A DNA stretch of 64,000 nucleotides from Gymnodinialimonas phycosphaerae (GTDB lineage: Bacteria > Pseudomonadota > Alphaproteobacteria > Rhodobacterales > Rhodobacteraceae): NCBI RefSeq assembly GCF_019195455.1, contig NZ_JAIMBW010000001.1:3190001-3254000 (forward strand). Direction: 5' to 3'. A model generated the notes under the pieces. The model was not told the origin of the DNA. It saw nothing but the letters and a program-made list of their open reading frames with translations, and made no database searches. Position numbers and translations under genes: made by a program. Below are positions 23,535 to 32,587 of this stretch, piece by piece. The stretch's first letter is position 1. Every line of letters starts with the position of its first letter.

Positions 23535-24977
23535 ATGAACACGCGCGGAACAGGTTTTTGGGATACGCCCTCGGCCTCCCCGATTGGGCCCGAGCACTTC
23601 AACGAGATTGTGACCACGGCTGCGGATCTGGCGATTGTGCTGGATACGTCCGGCACGGTGCATTCAGTGGTAACCAACCCACTCAACCCCACCCTGGGGC
23701 AGCTTGACCATTGGAAAGACCACGACATTCGCGAATTTCTGACGGTCGAAAGTCAGCCCAAGATTGATGCGCAGTTGTCGGCTTATCGCGATGGGCAGCA
23801 AACAAAGGCAGACGCGATCGAGGTCAATCATTCGGACAATTCCGATTGGGAATTCCCGATCCGCTACACGCTGCACAAGACGGGCGACGACAACATCATC
23901 CTGATGCTTGGCCGCGATCTGCGCCCGATTGCGGAATTGCAGCATCGCCTTGTGAAGGCGCAGCTGGCGCTGGAGAAAGACTACGAATCCCACCGAGATT
24001 ATGAGACGCGTTATCGCGTCATCATGGAGGCCGCCCGCGATGCCTTTGTGCTGGTGGACGTGGCCTCGGGGCGGATCGTCGATATCAACGGGCTTGGCGC
24101 AAAGATCCTGGGGGCCAGCGCCGATGCGCTGACCGGCTCGGCGTTCACGCAGGAATTCGAAAGCCGCCGCCGGGGCGAGTTCATCGAAGGTCTTGTGGCC
24201 GCTGCCGCCGATGGCGCCTCGCGGGTCGTGTCCGTCACGTCGCGCCGCACGAAAACGGACGTCGTGCTGTATCCGGTGGTGTTCCGCGCCGCCGGAGATC
24301 GCACGCTCTTGTGCCGGATCGAGACCGCCGGAACCACAGAAACCGTCGCGGTCGAGCTGACCCAGGTTCTGTCCGCCCTCTACCGCGACGGGGCCGACGC
24401 GATTGTGTTCACCGACATGGCCGGTGTCATCCGTTCCGCCAATGATGCGTTTCTCAGCCTTTGTGATGCGGGGCAGTTGACGGATATTCGGGGCAAGTCG
24501 CTTGGCGAATTCCTGTCGCGCGGCTCGGTAGACTTGAAGGTCATGATCGATAGCGCCACGCGCAATAAGAAGATGCGCCTTTATTCGACCCGCCTTGAAG
24601 GCGCGTTTGGGTCAGAGCTTTCGGTCGAGATGTCGGCAACGCACCTTAGCACCGGCGACACGACGGGGTTCGCCTTTATCGTGCGCGACACCAGCCGCAT
24701 CGAGGTGGTGCGCGAGCCAACAACTGCCACGCCTTCGGCCATGTCCGATGATGCGATGCGCGATGTGATGGATCTTGTCGGCTCGGCGCCACTGAAGGAC
24801 ATCGTTTCGGCCACAACGGATGTGGTGGAGAAGATGTGCATCGAGACCGCCGTGGAGCTGACAGACAACAACCGTGTCGCCGCCGCCGAGATGCTGGGCC
24901 TTTCGCGCCAGTCGCTGTACGTGAAGTTGCGCAAATACGGATTGCTGGCGAAGAACGACCCCACGACACCCAACTAA
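23535..24977 (+). CDS. ppsR: PpsR/CrtJ transcriptional repressor of photosynthesis genes
   Basis: PpsR represses bch, crt and puc promoters under oxygen. The 480-residue protein has an N-terminal domain, a Q-linker helix (about 135-160), PAS1 (about 160-260) and PAS2 (about 280-385). A C-terminal Fis-type helix-turn-helix (about 436-475) reads NNRVAAAEMLGLSRQSLYVKL. C260 and C435 match the spacing of the two redox cysteines of the Rhodobacter protein, the second lying at the start of the HTH. GGAGAA lies upstream of ATG 23535. Its boxes occur at five promoters of this cluster, including the one just downstream at bchG. Confidence 0.96.
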   Translation: MNTRGTGFWDTPSASPIGPEHFNEIVTTAADLAIVLDTSGTVHSVVTNPLNPTLGQLDHWKDHDIREFLTVESQPKIDAQLSAYRDGQQTKADAIEVNHSDNSDWEFPIRYTLHKTGDDNIILMLGRDLRPIAELQHRLVKAQLALEKDYESHRDYETRYRVIMEAARDAFVLVDVASGRIVDINGLGAKILGASADALTGSAFTQEFESRRRGEFIEGLVAAAADGASRVVSVTSRRTKTDVVLYPVVFRAAGDRTLLCRIETAGTTETVAVELTQVLSALYRDGADAIVFTDMAGVIRSANDAFLSLCDAGQLTDIRGKSLGEFLSRGSVDLKVMIDSATRNKKMRLYSTRLEGAFGSELSVEMSATHLSTGDTTGFAFIVRDTSRIEVVREPTTATPSAMSDDAMRDVMDLVGSAPLKDIVSATTDVVEKMCIETAVELTDNNRVAAAEMLGLSRQSLYVKLRKYGLLAKNDPTTPN

Positions 24978-24979
24978 AG

Positions 24980-24997
24980 CGTCAACTTGAGTTTACA
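24980..24997. promoter_or_regulatory. Imperfect PpsR box upstream of bchG
   Basis: CGT-N12-ACA (CGTCAACTTGAGTTTACA), one mismatch from TGT-N12-ACA. It sits 17 bases before a perfect box; the pair could bind PpsR cooperatively. Confidence 0.5.
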
Positions 24998-25014
24998 CTT
25001 GCCGACTCGCGAAG

Positions 25015-25032
25015 TGTCAGCCTAAGCTGACA
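25015..25032. promoter_or_regulatory. PpsR/CrtJ box adjoining the bchG start codon
   Basis: Perfect TGT-N12-ACA (TGTCAGCCTAAGCTGACA) ending two bases before ATG 25035. It fills the place where a ribosome-binding site should be, so binding would block either initiation at a very close promoter or elongation from upstream. Confidence 0.75.
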
Positions 25033-25034
25033 CC

Positions 25035-25964
25035 ATGAGTGTAACGACCGACCTCACACATTCTGAACCTGAGTCTCGGGCAAGCCCCCTGCGCCGGTTG
25101 CCGGAGCCGCGTGCCGTCCTGACGCTGCTGAAGCCGATCACCTGGTTTCCGCCGATGTGGGCCTATGCCTGCGGCGTCGTCTCGGCTGGCGTGTCCTTGT
25201 CGGGCAATTGGGTCTTGCTGGTTTTGGGTGTGATCCTTGCGGGTCCCATCGTCTGCGGCATGAGCCAGGCGGCCAACGATTGGTGCGACCGCCACGTGGA
25301 CGCGATCAACGAGCCCGACCGCCCCATTCCCTCGGGCCGCATTCCGGGCCGTTGGGGCCTGTGGATCGCCCTTGCGATGTCGGTCTTCGCCGCGATGGTT
25401 GGCCTGGCGCTTGGCCCCTGGGGCTTTGGCGCAACGCTGGTCGCGATTGCAGCGGCCTGGGCCTATTCGGTTGAGCCGATCCGCATGAAACGCTCGGGCT
25501 GGTGGGGGCCGGGTCTGGTGGGGCTGTCGTATGAAAGCCTGCCTTGGTTCACCGGTGCCGCCGTCCTCACGGCAGGCGCGCCGTCCTGGCCCGTGGTCAT
25601 CGTCGCGCTGCTTTATGGCATCGGTGCCCATGGGATCATGACGCTCAATGATTTTAAAGCATTGGAGGGAGATCGCCAGATGGGCGTTAACTCCCTCCCC
25701 GTTACGCTCGGTCCTGAACGTGCGGCGAAGCTGGCCTGCATTGTCATGGTTGTACCGCAGATCGTTGTCATTGGCCTTCTAGTCTACTGGAACGTCCCCT
25801 TCTACGCTCTGGCCATCGGGGTCAGCCTTGCGCTGCAACTGGCCGCGATGCGCGTGATGCTGCGCGACCCCAAGGCGAAAGCGCCTTGGTATAACGGCAC
25901 AGGCGTCATGCTGTATGTGCTTGGCATGATGGTCACGGCCGTCGCCATCCGGGGGCTGACATGA
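25035..25964 (+). CDS. bchG: Bacteriochlorophyll synthase (geranylgeranyl transferase)
   Basis: BchG esterifies bacteriochlorophyllide a with geranylgeranyl diphosphate. The 309-residue integral membrane protein belongs to the UbiA family, with about eight or nine helices. It has the prenyl-diphosphate motif NDWCDRHVDAINEPDRPIPS near residues 80-100 and a second aspartate motif NDFKALEGDRQMG near 200. The N-terminus KPITWFPPMWAYACG is typical. No Shine-Dalgarno element is seen before ATG 25035, where a PpsR box lies instead. The gene overlaps the next by ATGA. Confidence 0.95.
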   Translation: MSVTTDLTHSEPESRASPLRRLPEPRAVLTLLKPITWFPPMWAYACGVVSAGVSLSGNWVLLVLGVILAGPIVCGMSQAANDWCDRHVDAINEPDRPIPSGRIPGRWGLWIALAMSVFAAMVGLALGPWGFGATLVAIAAAWAYSVEPIRMKRSGWWGPGLVGLSYESLPWFTGAAVLTAGAPSWPVVIVALLYGIGAHGIMTLNDFKALEGDRQMGVNSLPVTLGPERAAKLACIVMVVPQIVVIGLLVYWNVPFYALAIGVSLALQLAAMRVMLRDPKAKAPWYNGTGVMLYVLGMMVTAVAIRGLT

Positions 25965-27226
25965 CCCCCGCAACGCACCTTGGATGGGGCGGCATCGTTC
26001 GGCTTTGCCTCGCCAACATGGCCATCGGCGGCCTCGCCGCGCTGCCTGTGAACCTGTTCAACCGCCTCATGACCGTGGAACTTGCCTGGCCCGCTATCCT
26101 GCCCGGCCTGCTGGTCGCGCTGCATTATGGGGTGCAGATGACGCGGCCTTACTGGGGCCACCGCTCGGATGCGAAAGGCGGGCGCACGCCGTTCATTCTA
26201 GGCGGAGTTGCCGTTGTGGGCGCCGGGCTGATCGGTGTGGCTTACGGGATCGCCTATGTGGACAACAGCACTGCCGCGCTGGCGATCTGGATCGTGTCCT
26301 ATGCCGCGATCGGCCTTGGGATAGGCGCGGCGGGCACGTCGTTCCTTGCGCTTCTGGCGACCGCCGCATCGGATGAGCGTAAGGGCGCTGCGGCCACCAT
26401 CGCGTGGTTGGCGCTGATCATCGGGGCCATCGCCGCCTCCGTCGGGACCGGCATCGCGCTGGAGCCCTATTCACCGGGCCGTCTGCTGCCGGTTGTGGCC
26501 GCCGTCGCCATCATCACCTTCCTGATCGCGGCCCTCGGCACCTGGCGCGTCGAAGCGCGCCTTGGCGCGGTCCCTGCCCCGTCGCAACACGCCCTTGGCC
26601 CCGCGCTTGCCGCGACCTGGGCCGACCCCGCCGCGCGGGCGTTTACCGGCTTCGTGTTCCTCTCCATCCTTGCGTTCTACCTGTCTGAATTGGTGTTGGA
26701 GCCCTTCGCGGGCCACGTCCACGGCCTGCCCCCCGAGGATTCCACCAAGCTTTCCGGCGCCAAGGACGGCGCCTCGTTGGTTGGCATGCTTGCCGCTGGT
26801 GCGCTGTCGACCCTGCGCATCGGATCGCTGCGCGCCTGGGCCGTGATCGGCTGCCTGATCTCTGCTGCGGGCCTTGTGGGCCTTGGCATGGGGCTTGCCC
26901 TGATCCCCTTCACCGTCGTGCTTGGCGTCGGCAACGGATTGTTCGTCGTGGGCGCCATCGGATCGATGATGCGCCTTGCTGCCGCTGACAAAGGCGCTGC
27001 CGGCACCCGGATGGGCGTCTTCGGCGCGGCACAGGCCATCGCTGCGGGCCTTGCCGGCCTGATCGCCACCGGCATCCTTGATATCGCCCGCCTCGCCCTG
27101 CCGATGGAGGCCGCTTACGGCACCGTCTTCGGGCTTGAGGCGATCCTGTTCGTCGCCGCCGCGCTTGTCGCCGGGCGGCTTCTTCACACGCGGGCTAGCC
27201 AACCCACACTGCAACCGGGAGAATGA
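25961..27226 (+). CDS. PucC-family MFS transporter between bchG and bchP
   Basis: A 421-residue membrane protein with about twelve helices, starting WGGIVRLCLANMAIGGLAALPVNLFNRLM, of which the second half is the PucC/LhaA family signature. Homologues at this place are called ORF428, Bch2 or PucC-like. They may move pigment or assist its insertion, but a defined function is lacking. GLGIGAAGTSFLALLATAA and GAAQAIAAGLAGLIATG are typical glycine-rich helices. It overlaps bchG and bchP by four bases each, which ties it to the final steps of bacteriochlorophyll synthesis. Confidence 0.88.
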   Translation: MTPATHLGWGGIVRLCLANMAIGGLAALPVNLFNRLMTVELAWPAILPGLLVALHYGVQMTRPYWGHRSDAKGGRTPFILGGVAVVGAGLIGVAYGIAYVDNSTAALAIWIVSYAAIGLGIGAAGTSFLALLATAASDERKGAAATIAWLALIIGAIAASVGTGIALEPYSPGRLLPVVAAVAIITFLIAALGTWRVEARLGAVPAPSQHALGPALAATWADPAARAFTGFVFLSILAFYLSELVLEPFAGHVHGLPPEDSTKLSGAKDGASLVGMLAAGALSTLRIGSLRAWAVIGCLISAAGLVGLGMGLALIPFTVVLGVGNGLFVVGAIGSMMRLAAADKGAAGTRMGVFGAAQAIAAGLAGLIATGILDIARLALPMEAAYGTVFGLEAILFVAAALVAGRLLHTRASQPTLQPGE

Positions 27227-28410
27227 CCATGAAATATGATGTTGTTGTTGTGGGCGGCGGCCCCTCTGGCGCCACCGCTGCCGAGGATCTGGCGCGATCC
27301 GGCCACAAAGTCGCGCTGATCGACCGGGCGGGCCGTATCAAGCCCTGCGGCGGCGCGATCCCGCCGCGCCTGATTGCGGATTTCAACATCCCCGATAGTC
27401 AGATCGTCGCCAAGATTACTACAGCGCGGATGATTTCCCCCACCCAGCGCAAGGTGGATATCCCGATCGAGAACGGCTTCGTCGGCATGGTCGACCGCGA
27501 GCATTTCGATGAGTTCCTGCGTGTGCGCGCCTGTGAGGCCGGGGCCGAGCGGCATACCGGGACCTACACGAAAATCACCCGCGACCGCGACGGCACCCAT
27601 GTCCACTACCGCGACAAGACCACTGGGGACGCTGTCGTGCTGGACACCAAGATGGTGATCGGCGCCGATGGCGCGCGGTCCAACGTCGCCAAGCAAGAGA
27701 TCAAGAACGGCGACAAGGTGCCCTATGTGATCGCCTACCATGAGATCATCGAGAGCCCTGCCGCGACGGAAACCTACGACCCCATGCGCTGCGACGTGAT
27801 CTATGACGGCAAGATCAGCCCCGATTTCTATGGCTGGGTCTTCCCCCATGGGAAATCTGCCAGTGTCGGCATGGGCAGCATGATCAAGGATGTGGACCTG
27901 AAAGAGGCAACCGCCGCCCTGCGCGCGGCCTCTGGTCTGACTGACTGCAAGACGATCCGCAAGGAAGGCGCGCCCATTCCGCTCAAGCCTTTGGATCAGT
28001 GGGATAACGGCCGCGATGTGGTGCTGGCCGGTGATGCCGCTGGCGTGGTTGCGCCGTCTTCCGGTGAGGGGATTTACTACGCCATGGTCGGCGGCCGCGT
28101 GGCCGCCACGGCGGCGGCGGCGAAGCTGCAATCGGGCATGATCAAGGACCTGCAACTGGCCCGCAAACTGTTCATGAAAGAGCACAAATCGGTCTTCAAG
28201 GTCCTGGGCGCGATGCAGAACGCTTATTATCGCAGCGACGAGCGACGCGAGCGGTTTGTCAGCTTGTGCCACGACATCGACGTGCAAAAGTTGACGTTCG
28301 AGGCTTATATGAACAAGTCACTGGTCAAGGCGCGCCCGATGGCGCACATCAAGATCGGAATCAAGAACGTCTCGCACCTTCTGGGCCTGGTGCAACCGAC
28401 ACGCGTATAG
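27223..28410 (+). CDS. bchP: Geranylgeranyl bacteriochlorophyll reductase
   Basis: BchP reduces the geranylgeranyl tail of bacteriochlorophyll to phytyl in three NADPH-dependent steps. The 395-residue flavoprotein has the FAD motif VVVGGGPSGATAAEDLARSG near the N-terminus, IKPCGGAIPPRL after it, and the second FAD motif VLAGDAAGVVAPSSGEGIYY near residue 270. Two ATGs compete: 27223, overlapping the previous stop, and 27229 (MKYDVVVVGGG). The GGGAGA at 27217 is better spaced for 27229. idi follows after 12 bases. Confidence 0.95.
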   Translation: MTMKYDVVVVGGGPSGATAAEDLARSGHKVALIDRAGRIKPCGGAIPPRLIADFNIPDSQIVAKITTARMISPTQRKVDIPIENGFVGMVDREHFDEFLRVRACEAGAERHTGTYTKITRDRDGTHVHYRDKTTGDAVVLDTKMVIGADGARSNVAKQEIKNGDKVPYVIAYHEIIESPAATETYDPMRCDVIYDGKISPDFYGWVFPHGKSASVGMGSMIKDVDLKEATAALRAASGLTDCKTIRKEGAPIPLKPLDQWDNGRDVVLAGDAAGVVAPSSGEGIYYAMVGGRVAATAAAAKLQSGMIKDLQLARKLFMKEHKSVFKVLGAMQNAYYRSDERRERFVSLCHDIDVQKLTFEAYMNKSLVKARPMAHIKIGIKNVSHLLGLVQPTRV

Positions 28411-28422
28411 AGAATTTGGCGT

Positions 28423-28944
28423 ATGATCATTCACATTCCCACCTGGGTCGACGGGACCCTGCAACCTGTGGAGAAGCTGGAGGCGCATCAGCGCGGCCTT
28501 CGCCACAAGGCGATCTCTGTGTTCATCCTGCGCGACGGCGATGTGCTGCTGCAACGGCGGGCCTTGGAAAAATATCATACCCCCGGTTTGTGGGCGAACA
28601 CTTGCTGCACGCATCCTCAATGGAATGAAGCGGGCATCGATTGCGCCGTGCGCAGGCTGGATGAGGAACTGGGGATCACGGACGTGCCCCTGACGTATCG
28701 CGATACCGTGGAATACCGCGCCGATGTGGGCGGCGGCCTGATCGAACATGAAGTTGTGGATATCTTTGTGGGCGAAATGCCCGCCGGGGTTGAGCCGGTG
28801 CTGAACCCGGAGGAGGTCATGGACACAATCTGGCGGCCTCTTGAGGGGCTGGCGGAAGAGGTTCTGCGCGCGCCCAACACCTTCACGCCATGGCTTCAGA
28901 TCTACCTTCACGACCACGCCGCAGCGATTTTCGAAAGCGTCTGA
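28423..28944 (+). CDS. idi: Isopentenyl-diphosphate delta-isomerase, type I
   Basis: Idi interconverts IPP and DMAPP, supplying CrtE with both C5 units. The 173-residue Nudix-fold enzyme has the conserved active-site segment WANTCCTHP with its catalytic cysteine, and the Nudix helix AVRRLDEELGI. At the C-terminus the catalytic-Glu segment lies near EHEVVDIFVG. It is the last gene of the bchG-PucC-bchP-idi unit, in keeping with joint supply of the carotenoid backbone and bacteriochlorophyll tail. Start ATG 28423 is 12 bases after bchP. Confidence 0.94.
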   Translation: MIIHIPTWVDGTLQPVEKLEAHQRGLRHKAISVFILRDGDVLLQRRALEKYHTPGLWANTCCTHPQWNEAGIDCAVRRLDEELGITDVPLTYRDTVEYRADVGGGLIEHEVVDIFVGEMPAGVEPVLNPEEVMDTIWRPLEGLAEEVLRAPNTFTPWLQIYLHDHAAAIFESV

Positions 28945-29011
28945 TCTCGGTCAATTGCTGCAACCTCCCATCACCTAGAATGAAGTTGGTCTTTGGAGGA
29001 GGAAGCTAGTC

Positions 29012-29401
29012 ATGCGCATTCTTGCCGCCGTGTTGTTGATGCTCGGCCTGTTCACCCCGGTCGCACAGGCGCAAAACTATATGGGTGAATACTATGCCTA
29101 TATCGGGCCATCGGATCACTGGAATAGCCAGGGCGTGAGGCTTGGGGATTTCGGGGCCATCCTGCAGCAGGATCGGGCCAATTTTCACCGGTTCGGGATC
29201 AGGGATCAGTTTGACTCCGCCGACCCTTTCTTCGGCACCCTGTCGGCGCGGTCGCGCATTCCGACGATCTGGCAGGTGCGCCCGGGGTCAGAATACGTGG
29301 TCAACCGCGTCTTGTCCGGGCACGAGCAATACCTGCGGGTCGAGGTCTTCGGCACGGGCGGCATCCCCACACGGATTTTCGTTTCCGAAGGCGCGGGTTA
29401 G
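29012..29401 (+). CDS. Small secreted protein of unknown function
   Basis: I do not recognise a family. The 129-residue protein begins with a clear signal peptide ([20 protein letters not shown], cut before QNYMGEYY). The mature part of about 109 residues is rich in aromatic residues and has no cysteine, so no disulfide or haem site is possible. A strong ribosome site (GGAGGAGG, nine bases upstream) supports translation. It follows idi by 67 bases and converges on dxs, with the two stop codons sharing a hairpin. The position between two isoprenoid genes may be chance. A periplasmic role is the only safe inference. Confidence 0.7.
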   Translation: MRILAAVLLMLGLFTPVAQAQNYMGEYYAYIGPSDHWNSQGVRLGDFGAILQQDRANFHRFGIRDQFDSADPFFGTLSARSRIPTIWQVRPGSEYVVNRVLSGHEQYLRVEVFGTGGIPTRIFVSEGAG

Positions 29402-29409
29402 GCCCGCGC
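29391..29409. terminator. Hairpin holding both stop codons of a convergent pair
   Basis: Perfect 7-bp stem GCGCGGG / CCCGCGC with loop TTAGG. The TAG of the secreted-protein gene and the TAA of dxs (opposite strand) both start in this loop. It may end transcription from both sides; no T tract is present. Confidence 0.55.
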
Positions 29410-31308
29410 AGTCAGAACCTCAACGCCCAGGGCCTCCAGCGCCTGATGCGCGATGTCCTGGGCGGTCAGGCCCGCATCGGCGTACATGTCGGCGGGGCTT
29501 GCCTGGTCGATGAACCGATCCGGCAGATGAAGGCACCGCACGGCGCAGCGGCCATCCAACTGGCCCGAAGCCGCCAGGTGGTGCAGAACCATGCCCCCGA
29601 AGCCAAGCATCGCGCCTTGTTCTACCGTAATCAGGACGGAGTGATCGTTTATCAACCGATCAATCAGCGCGGTATCCAGCGGTTTGGCAAAGCGAGCGTC
29701 GGCCACGGTGACAGAAAGGCCGCGGGCCTCCAACGCGGTCGCGGCGTCTTTCGCTTCTTCCAGATGCGCGCCGAAGGACAGAAGGGCCACTTCGCGCCCC
29801 TCTTGAATGATCCGGCCTTTGCCGATCTCCAGCACCTCCCCGCTTTCAGGCATCTCCACGCCCGTGCCTTCGCCGCGCGGATAGCGCAGGGCGATTGGGC
29901 CGCTGTCATGGGCGGCGGCGGTGGCCATCATGTGCACAAGCTCGGCCTCATCAGCGCAGGCCATGACGGTCATGTTCGGCAGCCCGCAAAGATAGCTGAC
30001 GTCAAACGCGCCCGCGTGGGTCGGGCCATCAGCCCCCACAAGGCCCGCGCGATCGATCATGAAGCGGACGGGCAGATTTTGCAGGGCGACATCGTGGACG
30101 ATCTGATCATAGCCCCGTTGCAGGAAGCTGGAGTAGATCGCGCAGAACGGTTTCAGACCCCCCGCCGCCATCCCGGCGCTGAACGTCACGGCGTGCTGTT
30201 CGGCGATGCCGACGTCGAAGACGCGCTTGGGCATGGCCTTTTGCAGCGTCGCAATGCCGGTGCCGCCGGGCATCGCAGCGGTGACGCCGACGATGCGGTT
30301 ATCCTGCTCTGCCATGCTAAGTAGGGTCTTTCCAAACACACCCGTATAGCTTGGCGCGTTGGGGGCGGACTTGGCTTGGACGCCGGTTGCGACGTCAAAC
30401 TTGGCGACGCCGTGATAGCAATCATCCGACAGTTCCGCCGGGCTGTAGCCCTTCCCCTTCACGGTCACGGCGTGGATCAGAACGGGACCCGTCGCGCGGG
30501 CCTTGGCCGCGCGCAGGGTGGTCAGCAGCTCGTCCATGTTATGGCCGTCGATCGGGCCGATATAGGTGAAGCCCAAATGCTCGAACAAGGTGGCAGAGGG
30601 TTGGTGGCCTGTCACAAGTTCCCGCGCACGATCGGCCCCGTGGCGAAGCGGTTCGGGCAGGTGAGAGGCGACACCATCGGCGATCTCCTTGAGGGTCGCG
30701 AGGGGGGATTTGGACGACAGGTTCGACAGATACGTCGACATGGCACCGACCGGGGGCGCGATGGACATCTCGTTATCGTTGAGGATCACAAAAAGCCGCG
30801 CGCCTAAATCACCCGCGTTGTTGAGCGCCTCATAGGCCATGCCAGCGCTGATGGAGCCGTCACCGATCACCGCGATGCCATCCCCCGTCGCCTCGCCCAG
30901 ATCACGGGCGGCGGCAAAGCCGAGGGCGGCCGAGATGGAGGTAGAGGAATGCGCCGCGCCGAAGGGATCGTACTCGGACTCGGCGCGTTTGGTGAACCCG
31001 CTTAGGCCGTCTTTCTGGCGCAGGGTCCGGATGCGATCGCGGCGCCCGGTCAGGACCTTGTGGGGGTAACACTGGTGGCCGACATCCCAGACCAGCTTGT
31101 CATAGGGCGTGTTGAAGACCGCGTGGATCGCGACGGACAGCTCTACCACCCCCAGCGAGGATCCAAGGTGGCCGCCGGTTTCCGACACGGCGGAAATCAC
31201 CTCGGCGCGCAGCTCATCGGCGCATTGCGCCAGATCCGCGTCGGACATGCGGCGCAGGTCGGAGGGATAGGTCACTTGATCGAGAATGGGGGTGTGCGGG
31301 CGGTCCAT
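29398..31308 (-). CDS. dxs: 1-deoxy-D-xylulose-5-phosphate synthase
   Basis: Dxs condenses pyruvate and glyceraldehyde 3-phosphate, the entry step of the MEP isoprenoid pathway feeding carotenoids and the bacteriochlorophyll tail. The 636-residue thiamine-diphosphate enzyme shows [18 protein letters not shown], the TPP motif [15 protein letters not shown] followed by LNDNEMSI, and the pyrimidine domain Glu in [13 protein letters not shown] 31308 is preceded by AAGGAACG; the ATG at 31338 has no such site. It lies just downstream of the puf terminator, so it is probably transcribed by its own promoter or by read-through. Confidence 0.96.
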   Translation of the reverse strand: MDRPHTPILDQVTYPSDLRRMSDADLAQCADELRAEVISAVSETGGHLGSSLGVVELSVAIHAVFNTPYDKLVWDVGHQCYPHKVLTGRRDRIRTLRQKDGLSGFTKRAESEYDPFGAAHSSTSISAALGFAAARDLGEATGDGIAVIGDGSISAGMAYEALNNAGDLGARLFVILNDNEMSIAPPVGAMSTYLSNLSSKSPLATLKEIADGVASHLPEPLRHGADRARELVTGHQPSATLFEHLGFTYIGPIDGHNMDELLTTLRAAKARATGPVLIHAVTVKGKGYSPAELSDDCYHGVAKFDVATGVQAKSAPNAPSYTGVFGKTLLSMAEQDNRIVGVTAAMPGGTGIATLQKAMPKRVFDVGIAEQHAVTFSAGMAAGGLKPFCAIYSSFLQRGYDQIVHDVALQNLPVRFMIDRAGLVGADGPTHAGAFDVSYLCGLPNMTVMACADEAELVHMMATAAAHDSGPIALRYPRGEGTGVEMPESGEVLEIGKGRIIQEGREVALLSFGAHLEEAKDAATALEARGLSVTVADARFAKPLDTALIDRLINDHSVLITVEQGAMLGFGGMVLHHLAASGQLDGRCAVRCLHLPDRFIDQASPADMYADAGLTAQDIAHQALEALGVEVLTARA

Positions 31309-31370
31309 TGGGGCGTTCCTTTTGGCTCGAACACGCACGATAGACTATGAAAGCGGTGTTCATGGCAGTG

Positions 31371-31393
31371 CCGGAGGGGTCTGAAGCCCCCGG
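31371..31393. repeat. GC-rich inverted repeat between dxs and pufC
   Basis: CCGGAGGGG and CCCCCGG around a 7-base centre form an inverted repeat with one mismatch. It resembles the short GC palindromes scattered in Rhodobacteraceae genomes and lies immediately beyond the puf terminator. It could be a repeat element or a second transcription stop. Confidence 0.4.
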
Positions 31394-31431
31394 AAAAAGA
31401 AAGCGGCGGCGAAGGGGTGCCCCTCGCCGCC
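31391..31431 (-). terminator. Rho-independent terminator of the puf operon
   Basis: Read on the minus strand, eight bases after the pufC stop comes a 12-bp GC-rich stem (GGCGGCG-AGGGG with CCCCT-CGCCGCC, one bulged A). A pyrimidine tract GCTTTCTTTTTCCG follows. This is the clearest intrinsic terminator in the window. Confidence 0.85.
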
Positions 31432-31438
31432 AGCGGTG

Positions 31439-32584
31439 TTATTCGGCTGCTGCTTCCCATGCAGAGTAGTCCGGCGGACCCTCCAGCACGTTCAGCTCGG
31501 GCCAATTGGCGATCACGTTCAGGCCCTGCATTGGCTGCTGATAGCCCTGGTGACAGGTGCGGCAGGCCGCCAGGGGCGCGTCGCCATAGACCGGGCCAAG
31601 CCGGTTTTCGGGATACACGTCCTGCAAGGGTTGCAGGTGGTTGGCGATCATCTCCTGCACCATCAGGATACCGAGGGAAGCCGTGCCCCATTGCGGCGTG
31701 TTCTGCCCGCCATCGTAGAACGCACGAGAGTTGTGGCAGAACACACAGTTCACCCCCAGCGAGTTCGAGATGTAGTTCATGAACGCATAGGTCCGCTCGG
31801 TCTGCTGGATCAGCGGATCGCCGGGCTGTTGCTGCACACGGGAAGCAAGGTCGTGAACGGCGATCTGGTTGTAGAACCCTTCGTCATTCTCGATCAGGTA
31901 GTGCTCCAGATAATCCGAGGGCAGGGAGGTGAAGTTGGACGCCATTGTCGCGCGGTTCTGGTTCGCGCTCCACCCCTCGGCATTCGCGTTCACCGGGCTG
32001 ATGCGGAACCACACGTTGTTCGGCACCGGCTGGCCTCGGTGGCAGGTGTAGCAGGTGACACCAACTTCGTAGTTGGCATTCACATGCGCATCCCATTCCA
32101 CGTTGATCGTCCGCGTCATCACCAACATCGAGCGCGCGACGACCTTGGTATAAAGATCGTCAGAGGCATAATCACCCTCATCCGCGCCCGCATGGCAATA
32201 GGCACACCCTTCTTCCGGCGCGACCCATTGGGTCATCGCGTTCATCAGGCGGTTGAAGTTGAGGTCGGTCAGATCGCCCAGAACCTGGACGTTCTCGTAG
32301 ATGTCACCGGCAAGCTCTTCGCCCTCTTCCGGGACCCACGGCTCATCGGTGTAGAAATCCGCGACCGTGGGATCGCCCGCTGCAAGGCTACGCTCGAACT
32401 CGGGCACATGCATGCCGGTGCCGCGCGGGCCCGTCTGCTGCGAGGCCGTTGCATAGGGTTGGCCGAAGCCCACGATCATCGCGGCAACAAAGACCGCCCC
32501 GCCCACGGCACCGACGGCAATCGCCGGGCCGAAGATGTTGGTGGGGTTGTCGTTATTCCACTTGTCAAACCACTTGGGAAACAT
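31439..32584 (-). CDS. pufC: Reaction centre tetrahaem cytochrome c subunit
   Basis: PufC sits on the periplasmic face of the reaction centre and reduces the oxidised special pair. The 381-residue protein has an uncleaved-looking N-terminal membrane anchor (about 18-40) and four CxxCH haem sites at 127-131 (CAYCH), 178-182 (CYTCH), 280-284 (CVFCH) and 341-345 (CRTCH). No lipobox cysteine is present, so it is probably held by the helix rather than by lipid. GGAGGAG precedes ATG 32584. Presence of pufC and absence of pufX sets this operon apart from Rhodobacter sphaeroides. Confidence 0.96.
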   Translation of the reverse strand: MFPKWFDKWNNDNPTNIFGPAIAVGAVGGAVFVAAMIVGFGQPYATASQQTGPRGTGMHVPEFERSLAAGDPTVADFYTDEPWVPEEGEELAGDIYENVQVLGDLTDLNFNRLMNAMTQWVAPEEGCAYCHAGADEGDYASDDLYTKVVARSMLVMTRTINVEWDAHVNANYEVGVTCYTCHRGQPVPNNVWFRISPVNANAEGWSANQNRATMASNFTSLPSDYLEHYLIENDEGFYNQIAVHDLASRVQQQPGDPLIQQTERTYAFMNYISNSLGVNCVFCHNSRAFYDGGQNTPQWGTASLGILMVQEMIANHLQPLQDVYPENRLGPVYGDAPLAACRTCHQGYQQPMQGLNVIANWPELNVLEGPPDYSAWEAAAE

Positions 32585-32587
32585 TGA

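Noticed and set aside
31309..31438. pufX downstream of pufM or pufC
   Set aside because: pufM is followed by pufC after three bases, and the space after pufC contains only the terminator and a GC-rich inverted repeat.
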